NCBI GenBank assembly: GCA_020634615.1 | Contig: JACKBI010000008.1 | Coordinates: 1-64,000 of the forward strand | Length of the DNA: 64,000 bases | Direction of reading: 5' to 3' | DNA from: Anaerolineales bacterium | GTDB lineage: Bacteria; Chloroflexota; Anaerolineae; JAAEKA01 | Shown: positions 28,184 through 35,768 of the stretch, piece after piece | Layout: each line of letters begins with the position of its first letter | Numbering within the stretch: position 1 is the first letter of the stretch | Notes under the pieces: model-generated | Database searches by the model: none | Told to the model about the DNA's origin: nothing | The model's input: only the letters and a program-made list of their open reading frames with translations | Translations under genes and position numbers: made by a program

Positions 28184-28852
28184 ATGAAGAATTTACAGAA
28201 GATGGGCGGCATTGCCGCACTGATCGGGGCAGCGACAAACCTCTTTGCCCTTGTGGTTTTTGTGACCTTACTGGAACCAAAAGGCTACGGTTCCGACGAC
28301 CCAGGTCAGATCGTGGCTTTTCTTGCGGACAATCAGGTTATCATGCGCGCATGGTACATAGTTATCTATTTGGTCTTCGGCGTGAGTCTGATTTTCCTGT
28401 CACTGGCGCTCAATGAGCGGTTGAGGGCTGGCTCACCTGTGCTGGTACAGGCAGTGACCACCATCGGACTGATCTGGGCCGTCCTGGTCATTGTGATGGG
28501 CACACTCTCGATCAACAACTTGAACACAGTCGTCAAATTCTATGGCGAAAATCCGGCTCAAGCTACAACGGTCTGGCTGACGCTCGACTCTGTGGAAACC
28601 GGTTTGGGCGGAGGAGGAGGGGAAACGATAGTTAGCGCCTTATGGTTTCTACTGCTAAGTTGGACAGCCTTGCACGCAAGGGAACTTCCCAAGGTGTTGA
28701 ACTACCTTGGCATGGTGGTCGGTGTAGCAGGCATCCTCTCGGTTGTCCTGGCCTTGCCTGCCCTGACGGCTGTTTATGGATTGGGTCTCATCATCTGGTT
28801 AGTTTGGCTGGGGATGTTCATGCTGCGCCGGAGCACAGTCACGGCAGCGTAA
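28184..28852 (+). CDS. Multi-pass membrane protein, DUF4386-like
   Basis: 222 residues from ATG 28184 (a GTG lies just before it; AAGGAG fits the ATG better). About six membrane helices; N-terminal KMGGIAALIGAATNLFALVV and a loop DPGQIVAFLADNQVIMRAWY. The overall plan resembles DUF4386 proteins and the neighbour at 27261, but motifs are weaker. In the same frame, just after the stop, a further membrane-protein fragment begins. Confidence 0.65.
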   Translation: MKNLQKMGGIAALIGAATNLFALVVFVTLLEPKGYGSDDPGQIVAFLADNQVIMRAWYIVIYLVFGVSLIFLSLALNERLRAGSPVLVQAVTTIGLIWAVLVIVMGTLSINNLNTVVKFYGENPAQATTVWLTLDSVETGLGGGGGETIVSALWFLLLSWTALHARELPKVLNYLGMVVGVAGILSVVLALPALTAVYGLGLIIWLVWLGMFMLRRSTVTAA

Positions 28853-28855
28853 AAA

Positions 28856-29035
28856 CCCGCCACAGAACAACAGCCTTACCTGGCAGCCGCCTACCTGATC
28901 GGAATGGCGCTCTTTCTCGTCGTTCTCGACTACCCCAGCATCACCGACCCGGCCCAGAAGGTGGCCCTGCTCGTCGAGAAACAGATGGTCATCTTTGCGA
29001 CCAATCTACTCCAACAACGCGAAGTTGTTCATGGA
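28856..29035 (+). pseudogene. Truncated membrane-protein remnant (DUF4386-like)
   Basis: Directly after the stop of the preceding gene, in the same frame, about 45 residues read as a membrane-protein start: LAAAYLIGMALFLVVLDYPS followed by ITDPAQKVALLVEKQMVIF. Similarity then ends where the lysS 3' end begins. It has no plausible start codon of its own and no stop before lysS-derived sequence, so it looks like a gene cut by rearrangement. Confidence 0.45.
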
Positions 29036-29042
29036 CGCATCT

Positions 29043-30572
29043 TTACGGTTGGGGTTCTTCGTCGCCAGCAGCGTCGCTGCGTTCCAGACTGCGCAAGTGC
29101 GGGAAGAGCAACACATCGCGGATGGTCGCGCTGTCGGTGAAGAGCATGGCCAACCGGTCGATGCCGGTGCCGAAGCCGCCGTTGGGCGGCATGCCATAGC
29201 TCATGGCCAGCAGGTAGTCCTCGTCCATGGGATGGCGCTCTTCGTCCTCGGCGCCGTACAACTGCTGCATCCACTCCATGCGCTCGCGCTGGTCCAGCGG
29301 ATCGTTGAGTTCGCTGAAGGCGTTGCCCATCTCCATGCCGGCGATGAAATACTCGAAGCGCTCCACCGAGGTAGGATCGTCGGGCGTCTTCTTGGCCAAC
29401 GGGCTGATCTCGATGGGGTAGTCCAGCACGAAAGTTGGCTGGATCAAATTCGGTTCGACGTAGTTGCTGAGCAGCGAGTCGATCAACCGGCCGCGGTTGC
29501 TGGTCGTCTCGGGGTGATGCCCCTTCGCGCGCATCGCGTCGGCCAGTTCTGCCGCGGTCGGGTACTGGGCGTAGTCGAGATCAGCGTATTCGATGATCGC
29601 GTCGCGCAGCGTGACGCGCCGCCATGGCGGCGCGAGATCGATCTCATGGCCGCGGTAGGTGATCAACGTCCCGCCGGTCAGCCGGCGCGCGATGTGTGCC
29701 AGCATGTCCTCGACCCGGCGCATCACGTCGTGGTAGTCGGCGTAGGCTTCGTACCACTCCAACTGCGTAAACTCGGGGTTGTGCTTGAAGCTTATCCCCT
29801 CGTTGCGGAAGTCGCGGCCGATCTCATAGACCTTTTCCAGCCCGCCCACCAGCAAGCGCTTCAGATACAGTTCGAAGCTGATGCGCAGGAACAGATCCTG
29901 CTTGAGCTGGTTGTGGTAGGTGGTAAAGGGACGCGCCGCTGCGCCGCCGTAGATCGGCTGCAGGACCGGCGTCTCAACCTCGATGAAACCGGCGCCGTCG
30001 AGATACTCCCGGATCGCCTGCACCATGCGCGCCCGGGCAACGAAGACCTCACGCACCTCGGGATTGATCATTAAATCGACATAACGGCGGCGATAGCGGG
30101 TCTCAACGTCCTTGACGCCGTGCCATTTGTCGGGCATCGGCTCCAGGCTTTTCGACAGCAGTTGCATGGACTGCGCGTTGACCGAGATCTCGCCGGTCCT
30201 GGTACGCATCATCTCGCCGCAGACCGCGATGAAATCGCCCAGGTCCAGCAAGCGCTTGAAGAGTTCGAAGGTTTCCTCGCCGACCGTGTCACGGCGCACG
30301 AAGACTTGCAGGTGTGCGCTGCCGTCGTCGATGTGGGCGAAACCGACCTTGCCCATCAAGCGGCGGCTCATCATGCGGCCGGCCACGCAGACGCTGACCG
30401 GCAGGGCATCGTCGCCGTCCGACTCGGACGCGACGAATGCCGCGATGGCTTCTGTAGCCGTGTGGGTGCGCGGCTGCTGCAGGCGGGCCGGGTAGGGTTC
30501 AATGCCCGCGCTGCGCAACTCGTCTAGTTTTGCCAGCCTTGCGGCATCGCGTTCCGAGCGTTCTTCTGTCAT
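29043..30572 (-). CDS. lysS: Lysyl-tRNA synthetase, class II
   Basis: 509 residues from ATG 30572 (MTEERSERDAARL); an upstream in-frame extension is not needed. An OB-fold anticodon-binding domain covers about 55-150, followed by class II motifs: motif 1 around FIEVETPVLQPIYGGAAARP (about 184-203), motif 2 around GRDFRNEGISFKHNPEFTQL (about 245-264) and motif 3 GIDRLAMLFTD (about 476-486). It charges tRNA-Lys. It follows greA on the same strand after a terminator. The last 15 residues (SDAAGDEEPQP) are an acidic extension beyond the usual end. Confidence 0.95.
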   Translation of the reverse strand: MTEERSERDAARLAKLDELRSAGIEPYPARLQQPRTHTATEAIAAFVASESDGDDALPVSVCVAGRMMSRRLMGKVGFAHIDDGSAHLQVFVRRDTVGEETFELFKRLLDLGDFIAVCGEMMRTRTGEISVNAQSMQLLSKSLEPMPDKWHGVKDVETRYRRRYVDLMINPEVREVFVARARMVQAIREYLDGAGFIEVETPVLQPIYGGAAARPFTTYHNQLKQDLFLRISFELYLKRLLVGGLEKVYEIGRDFRNEGISFKHNPEFTQLEWYEAYADYHDVMRRVEDMLAHIARRLTGGTLITYRGHEIDLAPPWRRVTLRDAIIEYADLDYAQYPTAAELADAMRAKGHHPETTSNRGRLIDSLLSNYVEPNLIQPTFVLDYPIEISPLAKKTPDDPTSVERFEYFIAGMEMGNAFSELNDPLDQRERMEWMQQLYGAEDEERHPMDEDYLLAMSYGMPPNGGFGTGIDRLAMLFTDSATIRDVLLFPHLRSLERSDAAGDEEPQP

Positions 30573-30753
30573 GGTTGGTTTCTGGACCTTCCTGTCGTGC
30601 CCGGGGAGGCGGGAACCCGGGACCGTGAAGCGTCGATTCACGCCTTTGCGGGAATGACGAGCCACATTGGTTTACTGAATTTACCTGCTTACGTTTCGCA
30701 AATCGGCGTTTGGTGTTTGAAAGCTTGCGAAAGCAAGCTCACGGGATAAAGCA

Positions 30754-30778
30754 AACGCGACTCTGTAAGAGTCGCGTT
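30754..30778 (-). terminator. Terminator downstream of greA
   Basis: Perfect 11-bp stem AACGCGACTCT / AGAGTCGCGTT with a 3-base loop. On the minus strand it is followed by a short T-rich run. It separates greA from lysS. Confidence 0.75.
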
Positions 30779-30807
30779 CTCAGTCGTTGAGTCTAGGTGC
30801 GACACCG

Positions 30808-31290
30808 TCACTCGATGGCGACGATCTCGAACTCCAGTGTGCCGCCCGGCGTCTCAACGCTGATGTGATCGCCGACCTTCTTGTTCATCAGCGAGCGGCC
30901 CATGGGCGACTCGTTGGAGATGCGACCGTTGGTAGGATTGGCCTCGGCGGATCCGACCAGCAGGTAGGTCTCCCTGTCCGGGTAACCGACTTCCTGGATG
31001 GTAACCGACCGGCCCAGACCGACCTGGCCTTCCGGCGTATCGCCGTTTTGGATCACCACAGCGAACTTGATCTTTTGCTCAAGCTCCATGATGCGCCCTT
31101 CGAGGAAGGCCTGTTGGTTCTTGGCCTCGTCGTAGCCGGCATTCTCTGAGATATCGCCGTCTGACTTCGCGTCGCCGATGCGCTGTGCAACCTCGGCGCG
31201 CCCCGTAGTGCGCAGATGTTCCAACTCGTCCTGGAGCAGGCGCAGACCTTCTTCGGTGATAGGAATTGATTTGTTTTTGCCGTTCGCCAT
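30808..31290 (-). CDS. greA: Transcript cleavage factor GreA
   Basis: 160 residues, normal length. The N-terminal coiled coil carries the conserved loop DGDISENAGYDEAKNQQAFL (about 44-63), whose acidic tip reaches the RNA polymerase active site and stimulates cleavage of backtracked RNA. The C-terminal FKBP-like domain has RISNESPMGRSLMNKKVGD (about 122-140). It lies between PIG-L and lysS on the same strand, bounded by terminators on both sides. Confidence 0.95.
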   Translation of the reverse strand: MANGKNKSIPITEEGLRLLQDELEHLRTTGRAEVAQRIGDAKSDGDISENAGYDEAKNQQAFLEGRIMELEQKIKFAVVIQNGDTPEGQVGLGRSVTIQEVGYPDRETYLLVGSAEANPTNGRISNESPMGRSLMNKKVGDHISVETPGGTLEFEIVAIE

Positions 31291-31360
31291 GTTTTGATTC
31301 GAGCCTTGATTGTAATCGATTGTTTGATGGGTGAAGCTTCGCTTGGCCTATCCAACAAAG

Positions 31361-31387
31361 CCCGGCACCCTTGTGCGGGGTGCCGGG
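31361..31387 (-). terminator. Terminator downstream of the PIG-L gene
   Basis: Perfect 10-bp stem CCCGGCACCC (31361-31370) with GGGTGCCGGG (31378-31387). On the minus strand it is followed by CTTTGTT. It sits between PIG-L and greA. Confidence 0.8.
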
Positions 31388-31457
31388 ACTGATTGCAGTT
31401 AAGATGGAAGGCTTCCGAGAAGCGATTATACCTCAACCCGACGTAAATGCAAACTGT

Positions 31458-32270
31458 TCAGGAAGCGTGTGTCGCAACCCACAGCCTTTCGGCCAGACGG
31501 CCGGTCCCGGTCTCGTGTGCTGTGAGCCGTGCGAACCAGTCCAGCGCGCCGTCAACGTCGCTTTGCATGACGGCGCCGTCGGTGCCGAAAAGAACCGCAA
31601 GCTGGGTGGCATAGGCAGTCACTGCCGCGATCTTGCGGTCCAGATCCTCCCTGCTGAGTGCAACCGGTTTCGCCTGCCAACCCGCCGGTGGCGCAATGTG
31701 ATCCAGCGCCGCTGGCAGTCCGGACGGGTCGCGCACGACGTATGGGTAATCCTCGTAAAATAGGATCGCGTACCCGGCATCGCGCAGCAGCATCGCCGCC
31801 CGCTGGACGACCTGATGATCGACGTGCCTGCCGACCGCCAGCGGCGCGTAGAGTATGGACTGGTCCGCAGGCGGCGCCAGCGCGGCAAAGACAGCAGCCA
31901 GCTCCTTGACCAACTCGTCGTCTGCCGGGTCTACCGGGCCGAACAGCGCCTCTTCACTGTCATAGAGCCAGCGGCCATCCGGTTCCTCGCGGCGATAGAT
32001 ACAATCCAGATAGCCGCCCGGCCGCGGCTGCGCGCCGAGGATTGCCAGCGCCTGCCGCTCTTCCGTCACACGTTGCGCGATCAGGTCGGCGGTCGCGCCT
32101 GGCCGGGCGTGGATGGCACGTGCGAACGGTGACAGGGTCGCCATATCCGGCCGGCCGCCAAAAACTGTGGCTATCTCCACCAGGTCGCCGGCCGCGGCCC
32201 GCTGCGCGATCAATCCGCCGCATGACAGCGCGGCGTCGTCGTAGTGTGGGGAGAGGATGATGTGCTGCAT
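31458..32270 (-). CDS. PIG-L family (LmbE-like) deacetylase
   Basis: 270 residues starting at ATG 32270 (MQHIILSPHYDDAALSCGG). The zinc motif is a variant: SPHYDDAALS instead of the usual PHPDDE. The later zinc-ligand region is AVGRHVDHQVVQRAA (about 155-169). Family members remove N-acetyl groups from sugars such as GlcNAc-inositol or from other small molecules. The Glu-to-Ala change in the first motif is common in one branch and does not by itself mean loss of activity. Substrate unknown. Confidence 0.85.
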   Translation of the reverse strand: MQHIILSPHYDDAALSCGGLIAQRAAAGDLVEIATVFGGRPDMATLSPFARAIHARPGATADLIAQRVTEERQALAILGAQPRPGGYLDCIYRREEPDGRWLYDSEEALFGPVDPADDELVKELAAVFAALAPPADQSILYAPLAVGRHVDHQVVQRAAMLLRDAGYAILFYEDYPYVVRDPSGLPAALDHIAPPAGWQAKPVALSREDLDRKIAAVTAYATQLAVLFGTDGAVMQSDVDGALDWFARLTAHETGTGRLAERLWVATHAS

Positions 32271-32285
32271 GGCTGGTCGGGGCAG

Positions 32286-32315
32286 AGTATACCGCAGCCG
32301 CCGCGGGCTGAACAA
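32286..32315 (-). promoter_or_regulatory. Possible promoter for the PIG-L gene
   Basis: On the minus strand, TTGTTC (32310-32315) and TATACT (32286-32291) are separated by 18 bp, placing transcription start close to the ATG at 32270. Confidence 0.4.
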
Positions 32316-32402
32316 ATGTGTCACGCTGTGCGTGAAAATGTTCGGAGAGGGCGAGTACCGCAAGACCGATTACTCTGTTCTGTTGCACCGAGGAGGATTG
32401 CT

Positions 32403-34892
32403 ATGAGACTACGACTTCTGACCTTGCTGGCGTTGGCGGCTATGCTGCTCGCGCCCGGAGCTTCCTTTGCCCAGGGAGCGTTTGTATCGCCCGTTCCACC
32501 CATGCCGCCCGCTTTTGACACCCCGCCGCCGCCTGATCCCGGCGTATTGCTGATCGCTCCTGGACCAGTCACTCTCGACCTCTACCGGGTCACGGCTGAC
32601 ATCAAAGACCAGGTGGCGACCACACACGTCGAGCAGACGTTCTCAAACCCTGGCGACAGGCCGGTCGAGGCCACGTATTTCTTCCCGATTCCACAGGACG
32701 CTGCGATCACCGAGTTCAACATGGTGGTCGATGGGCAGGTCGTCGAGGGCCAGTTGATGGGCAAAGAGCAGGCGCGCGCGATCTACGAGGATATCGTGCG
32801 CCAACAGCGTGATCCCGCCCTGCTGGAATATGTGGGCCGCGACCTGTTCCAGGCGCGCATCTTCCCGATCCCGCCCGGCGGCCAGCGCACCATCGAGCTG
32901 ACTTACAGCCAGGTGCTGCCCAAGGAAAACAGCCTAGTGCGCTATACCTATCCGCTGCGTGTGTATCCGCTGCTACAGGTTGGCCGGCGTCCCGAATACG
33001 TCCAACCTATCGGCCAGCTTGCCATCCGCGCTGACATCGAGGCCACCAGCCCGATCAAGGCGATCTATTCCCCGACCCATTCTATTGCGGTCACGCGCGA
33101 CGGTGAGTTCAAGGCGGTCGCCGGCTACGAGGGATCCAACGTCATTCCAACCAGCGATTTCGACTTGTTCTACAGCGTGGATGAAGGTGAGATCGGCCTG
33201 AGCCTGCTGAGCTACAAGCCGGCCGGCGAGGACGGCTACTTCCTGCTGCTGGCTGCACCCAACGTGGATGTGAATCCCGAAGAGGTTGTGGCGCGTGATG
33301 TGATCCTGGTGTTGGACACCAGCGGCTCCATGGACGGCGCCAAGATCCAGCAGGCCAGGCAAGCAGCGCTCTATGTGCTCGACCGGCTGAACCCCGACGA
33401 CCGCTTCAATATCGTCACCTTCAGCACGGGGGTTCGCCAGTTCGACCGCGGACCGCAGCCGCTCAGCCGGCTGGGCGACGCGCGCGCGTTTGTCAACGAC
33501 CTGACCGCGGCCGGCGGTACCGACATCAATCGCGCACTGCTGGAAGCGGTCGCCCAGGTCGATCCCGATCGGCCGGCGGTGATCATCTTCCTGACCGACG
33601 GTCTGCCGACCGAGGGTGAGGTCAACCCGGAACGGATCGTCGAAAACGTGCGCCAGAACGCGCCCGACAACGCTCAGGTGTTCAGCTTCGGCGTCGGCTA
33701 CGATGTCAACACGGTGCTGCTGGATACCGTCAGCCAGGAGAACAGCGGCGTCAGCGCCTACGTGCAGCCGGGCCAGGCCATCGACGAGATCGTGTCTGGT
33801 TTCTACGCCAAGGTCGCGACGCCGGTGCTGAGCGATCTGTCTCTGGACACCGGTAGCGTTTTCGTGGAGGACAGCTTCCCCTATCCGCTGCCTGACCTGT
33901 TCGCCGGCAGCCAGTTGGTGCTGGCAGGCCGTTACCGCGACGGCGGTCCGGCTGTCGTGACGCTGACAGGTGATGTCAATGGCAACCCGCGCGAGTTCCG
34001 CTACGACGACCTGACCTTCCGCAGCGAGGGTGGCGACGCGTTCATCGCCCGGCTCTGGGCGACGCGCAAGGTCGGCTACCTGCTCAACGAGATCCGTCTG
34101 CGCGGCGCGAACCAGGAACTGGTCGATGAAGTGGTGCGGCTGGCCAGCAAGTACGGCATCGCCACACCCTACACCTCCTTCTTCGTGCCCGAACCGACCT
34201 TCGTTGGCGGGCAAGGCGGGCAGGCGCCTGTGCCGATGGCGACCGTGGTGCTGCAGGCAATGGAAGCGCCGAAGCTGGTGGAACAGGCTGCCGATGCCAT
34301 GATGGCCGCCCCGGCTGCGCCAGCTGCGGGAGCCGCTGCCGTACAGGAGAGCGTGGCGCGGCAGTCGCTGAGTTCTGCCGACCGGGCGACTGCGGGCGAC
34401 TTTGCAGCCGGGCTACGCTATGCAGACGACAAGACCTTCGTCAATCGCGGCGGCGCCTGGGTGGATACCGCCTTCACCGCCGACCAGCCGCAGCAGGAGA
34501 TCGCCTTCGGCAGCGCTGCCTACTTCGATCTGCTGACCCAACACCCGGACTGGCGGGACTACTTCGCTGTCAGCCCGAACCTGATCGTCGTTCTCGACGG
34601 CACGGCTTACGTCATCGCAGACAGCGGCGAAACGATGGCCGAGCCGCCAGTCGCTCCGACGACTGCCAGCCAGCCGGTCACTGCGACCGTGGCCGCGCCG
34701 TCGCCGGCCGAGGCTGCTGTGTCACCTGTGCCTGCCGATGTGACACCCGCGCCGTTGCCGACGGACGCTGTCGCCGCCGCACCGCCGCCCGCACAGCCTG
34801 ACCAGCAAGCGCCGCTCTGCACTGGTCCTGCGTTCGCCATCGGTCTGGTCGGCGTTACAGGCGTACTCGCGCGCCGTCGCCGGCATCGGTAG
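32403..34892 (+). CDS. Secreted VIT- and VWA-domain protein with C-terminal anchor
   Basis: 829 residues from ATG 32403, preceded by GAGGAGG. A Sec signal peptide (LLTLLALAAMLLAPGASFAQ) begins it. A VIT domain covers about 50-170 (THVEQTFSNPGDRPVEATYF). A VWA domain with an intact metal site (VLDTSGSMDGAK, about 301-312; later LTDG) covers about 295-470. A Pro/Ala/Thr-rich spacer then leads to a hydrophobic segment and RRRRHR at the very end. This is the inter-alpha-trypsin-inhibitor-like family of surface proteins. The tail (Cys, helix, basic cluster) looks like a sorting or anchoring signal. Confidence 0.88.
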   Translation: MRLRLLTLLALAAMLLAPGASFAQGAFVSPVPPMPPAFDTPPPPDPGVLLIAPGPVTLDLYRVTADIKDQVATTHVEQTFSNPGDRPVEATYFFPIPQDAAITEFNMVVDGQVVEGQLMGKEQARAIYEDIVRQQRDPALLEYVGRDLFQARIFPIPPGGQRTIELTYSQVLPKENSLVRYTYPLRVYPLLQVGRRPEYVQPIGQLAIRADIEATSPIKAIYSPTHSIAVTRDGEFKAVAGYEGSNVIPTSDFDLFYSVDEGEIGLSLLSYKPAGEDGYFLLLAAPNVDVNPEEVVARDVILVLDTSGSMDGAKIQQARQAALYVLDRLNPDDRFNIVTFSTGVRQFDRGPQPLSRLGDARAFVNDLTAAGGTDINRALLEAVAQVDPDRPAVIIFLTDGLPTEGEVNPERIVENVRQNAPDNAQVFSFGVGYDVNTVLLDTVSQENSGVSAYVQPGQAIDEIVSGFYAKVATPVLSDLSLDTGSVFVEDSFPYPLPDLFAGSQLVLAGRYRDGGPAVVTLTGDVNGNPREFRYDDLTFRSEGGDAFIARLWATRKVGYLLNEIRLRGANQELVDEVVRLASKYGIATPYTSFFVPEPTFVGGQGGQAPVPMATVVLQAMEAPKLVEQAADAMMAAPAAPAAGAAAVQESVARQSLSSADRATAGDFAAGLRYADDKTFVNRGGAWVDTAFTADQPQQEIAFGSAAYFDLLTQHPDWRDYFAVSPNLIVVLDGTAYVIADSGETMAEPPVAPTTASQPVTATVAAPSPAEAAVSPVPADVTPAPLPTDAVAAAPPPAQPDQQAPLCTGPAFAIGLVGVTGVLARRRRHR

Positions 34893-34913
34893 TCGAAATC
34901 GATCCCTCCGGCT

Positions 34914-35054
34914 GTAGGATAGGGCCTTGTGCCCGTTCGGGGATCGCCCGGATGGCACGAGACCCTGTCTCCCGGCGCCTCTTCCCGAATCATCGCGAGA
35001 AGAGGCGTTGTGATATTGGAGAATCCCCGGAACGCCCACAAGGGGCTATCCTAC
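34914..35054. repeat. REP pair A/B in inverted orientation next to RAYT
   Basis: Unit A (34914-34944) begins GTAGGATAG and unit B (35023-35054) is its inverted counterpart ending CTATCCTAC. Each contains a 4-bp stem around CTTGT: GGGC/GCCC in A and GCCC/GGGC in B, so two base pairs are swapped and pairing is kept. Between them is another hairpin (CGCCTCTTC / GAAGAGGCG). GTAG at the outer 5' ends is the tetranucleotide known from RAYT-recognised REPs. Confidence 0.85.
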
Positions 35055-35100
35055 AATCGGAGTCGGAGCCGGTGAGCGGCGTGTCGCGCTGCGGGCGTTC

Positions 35101-35586
35101 TCATAGTGGCAATGGATTCATGTGACCACTCCAGGGCCAATCTTCTGCACGCGCCACCACGCCCTTGCGGACTGGGTTGTCCAGAATGTACTGGGCGATC
35201 GCGAGCAGGCTTTCCTCGGTGCGAACGATGTGGTCCCAACAGCCGCGCTGCCATAGTTTGCCTTGCCATCCGACCGCCCAGCTTTGATTGGTTGAACTGC
35301 CCTTGAAGCGATTCGCAAATGTTAAGACGGAAACGCCGTCCTGAGTCGGACGCACCAGGTAGTGGAGGTGGTCAAGCATCAGGCAGTAGGTGTAGACCGA
35401 GCAGTGATACCGTTCTTGTAGTGCCCGCAATTCGTCGACCACCAGTTGGTTGAGGTCGGGGCGGACGAAGGCTTGCCTTCGATTGAAAGTACAGACGGTT
35501 ATGAAGACAATGTGATCCGTAGATGCGTAGAATGCGGGGTCCAACCGTTGGTTTTTTGGTGGGTTGTAGGGCTTGTTCCACGGCAT
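35101..35586 (-). CDS. REP-associated tyrosine transposase (RAYT, Y1/HUH family)
   Basis: 161 residues of the IS200-like Y1 transposase superfamily. The HUH motif is H73-L-H75 in LDHLHYLV, and the catalytic tyrosine is Y133 in AIAQYILDNP, preceded by the WDHIVRTEESL segment typical of RAYTs. Such enzymes nick single-stranded DNA at a GTAG-plus-hairpin REP and are domesticated single-copy genes rather than free insertion sequences. Five REP-like units flank it on both sides (34914-35054 and 35640-35768). All catalytic residues are present, so it is likely active or recently so. Confidence 0.92.
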   Translation of the reverse strand: MPWNKPYNPPKNQRLDPAFYASTDHIVFITVCTFNRRQAFVRPDLNQLVVDELRALQERYHCSVYTYCLMLDHLHYLVRPTQDGVSVLTFANRFKGSSTNQSWAVGWQGKLWQRGCWDHIVRTEESLLAIAQYILDNPVRKGVVARAEDWPWSGHMNPLPL

Positions 35587-35639
35587 CCTGTTGTCTCCTT
35601 CGTTTCACGTTGCGGCATAGGTTGTTATGATCCTGGGGA

Positions 35640-35671
35640 ATCCCCGGAACGCTCACGAGGGGCTATCCTGC
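35640..35671. repeat. REP unit C
   Basis: Inverted-orientation copy of the RAYT-associated REP, with one mismatch in the short stem and CTGC in place of the terminal CTAC. It lies 53 bp upstream of the RAYT start codon. Confidence 0.8.
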
Positions 35672-35697
35672 AGTAGGAGCGCGTCGTCCTCGTGATT

Positions 35698-35768
35698 GTA
35701 GGATAGTGCTCGTTCCAGGATTCGCGGTGGTGGGTGAACCCCGGAACGCCCACGAGGGGCTATCCTAC
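35698..35768. repeat. REP pair D/E, overlapping the AOR stop codon
   Basis: Unit D (35698-35722) begins GTAGGATAG but is shortened; unit E (35737-35768) is a complete inverted unit ending CTATCCTAC. Unit E contains the stop codon of the aldehyde oxidoreductase gene (35760-35762). The 71-bp pair has the GTAG...CTAC outer layout of a REPIN. Confidence 0.82.

Noticed and set aside
35101..35586. Free IS200/IS605 insertion sequence
   Set aside because: The protein has RAYT-type features, is flanked by REP units in mixed orientation instead of defined left and right IS ends, and has no TnpB partner.
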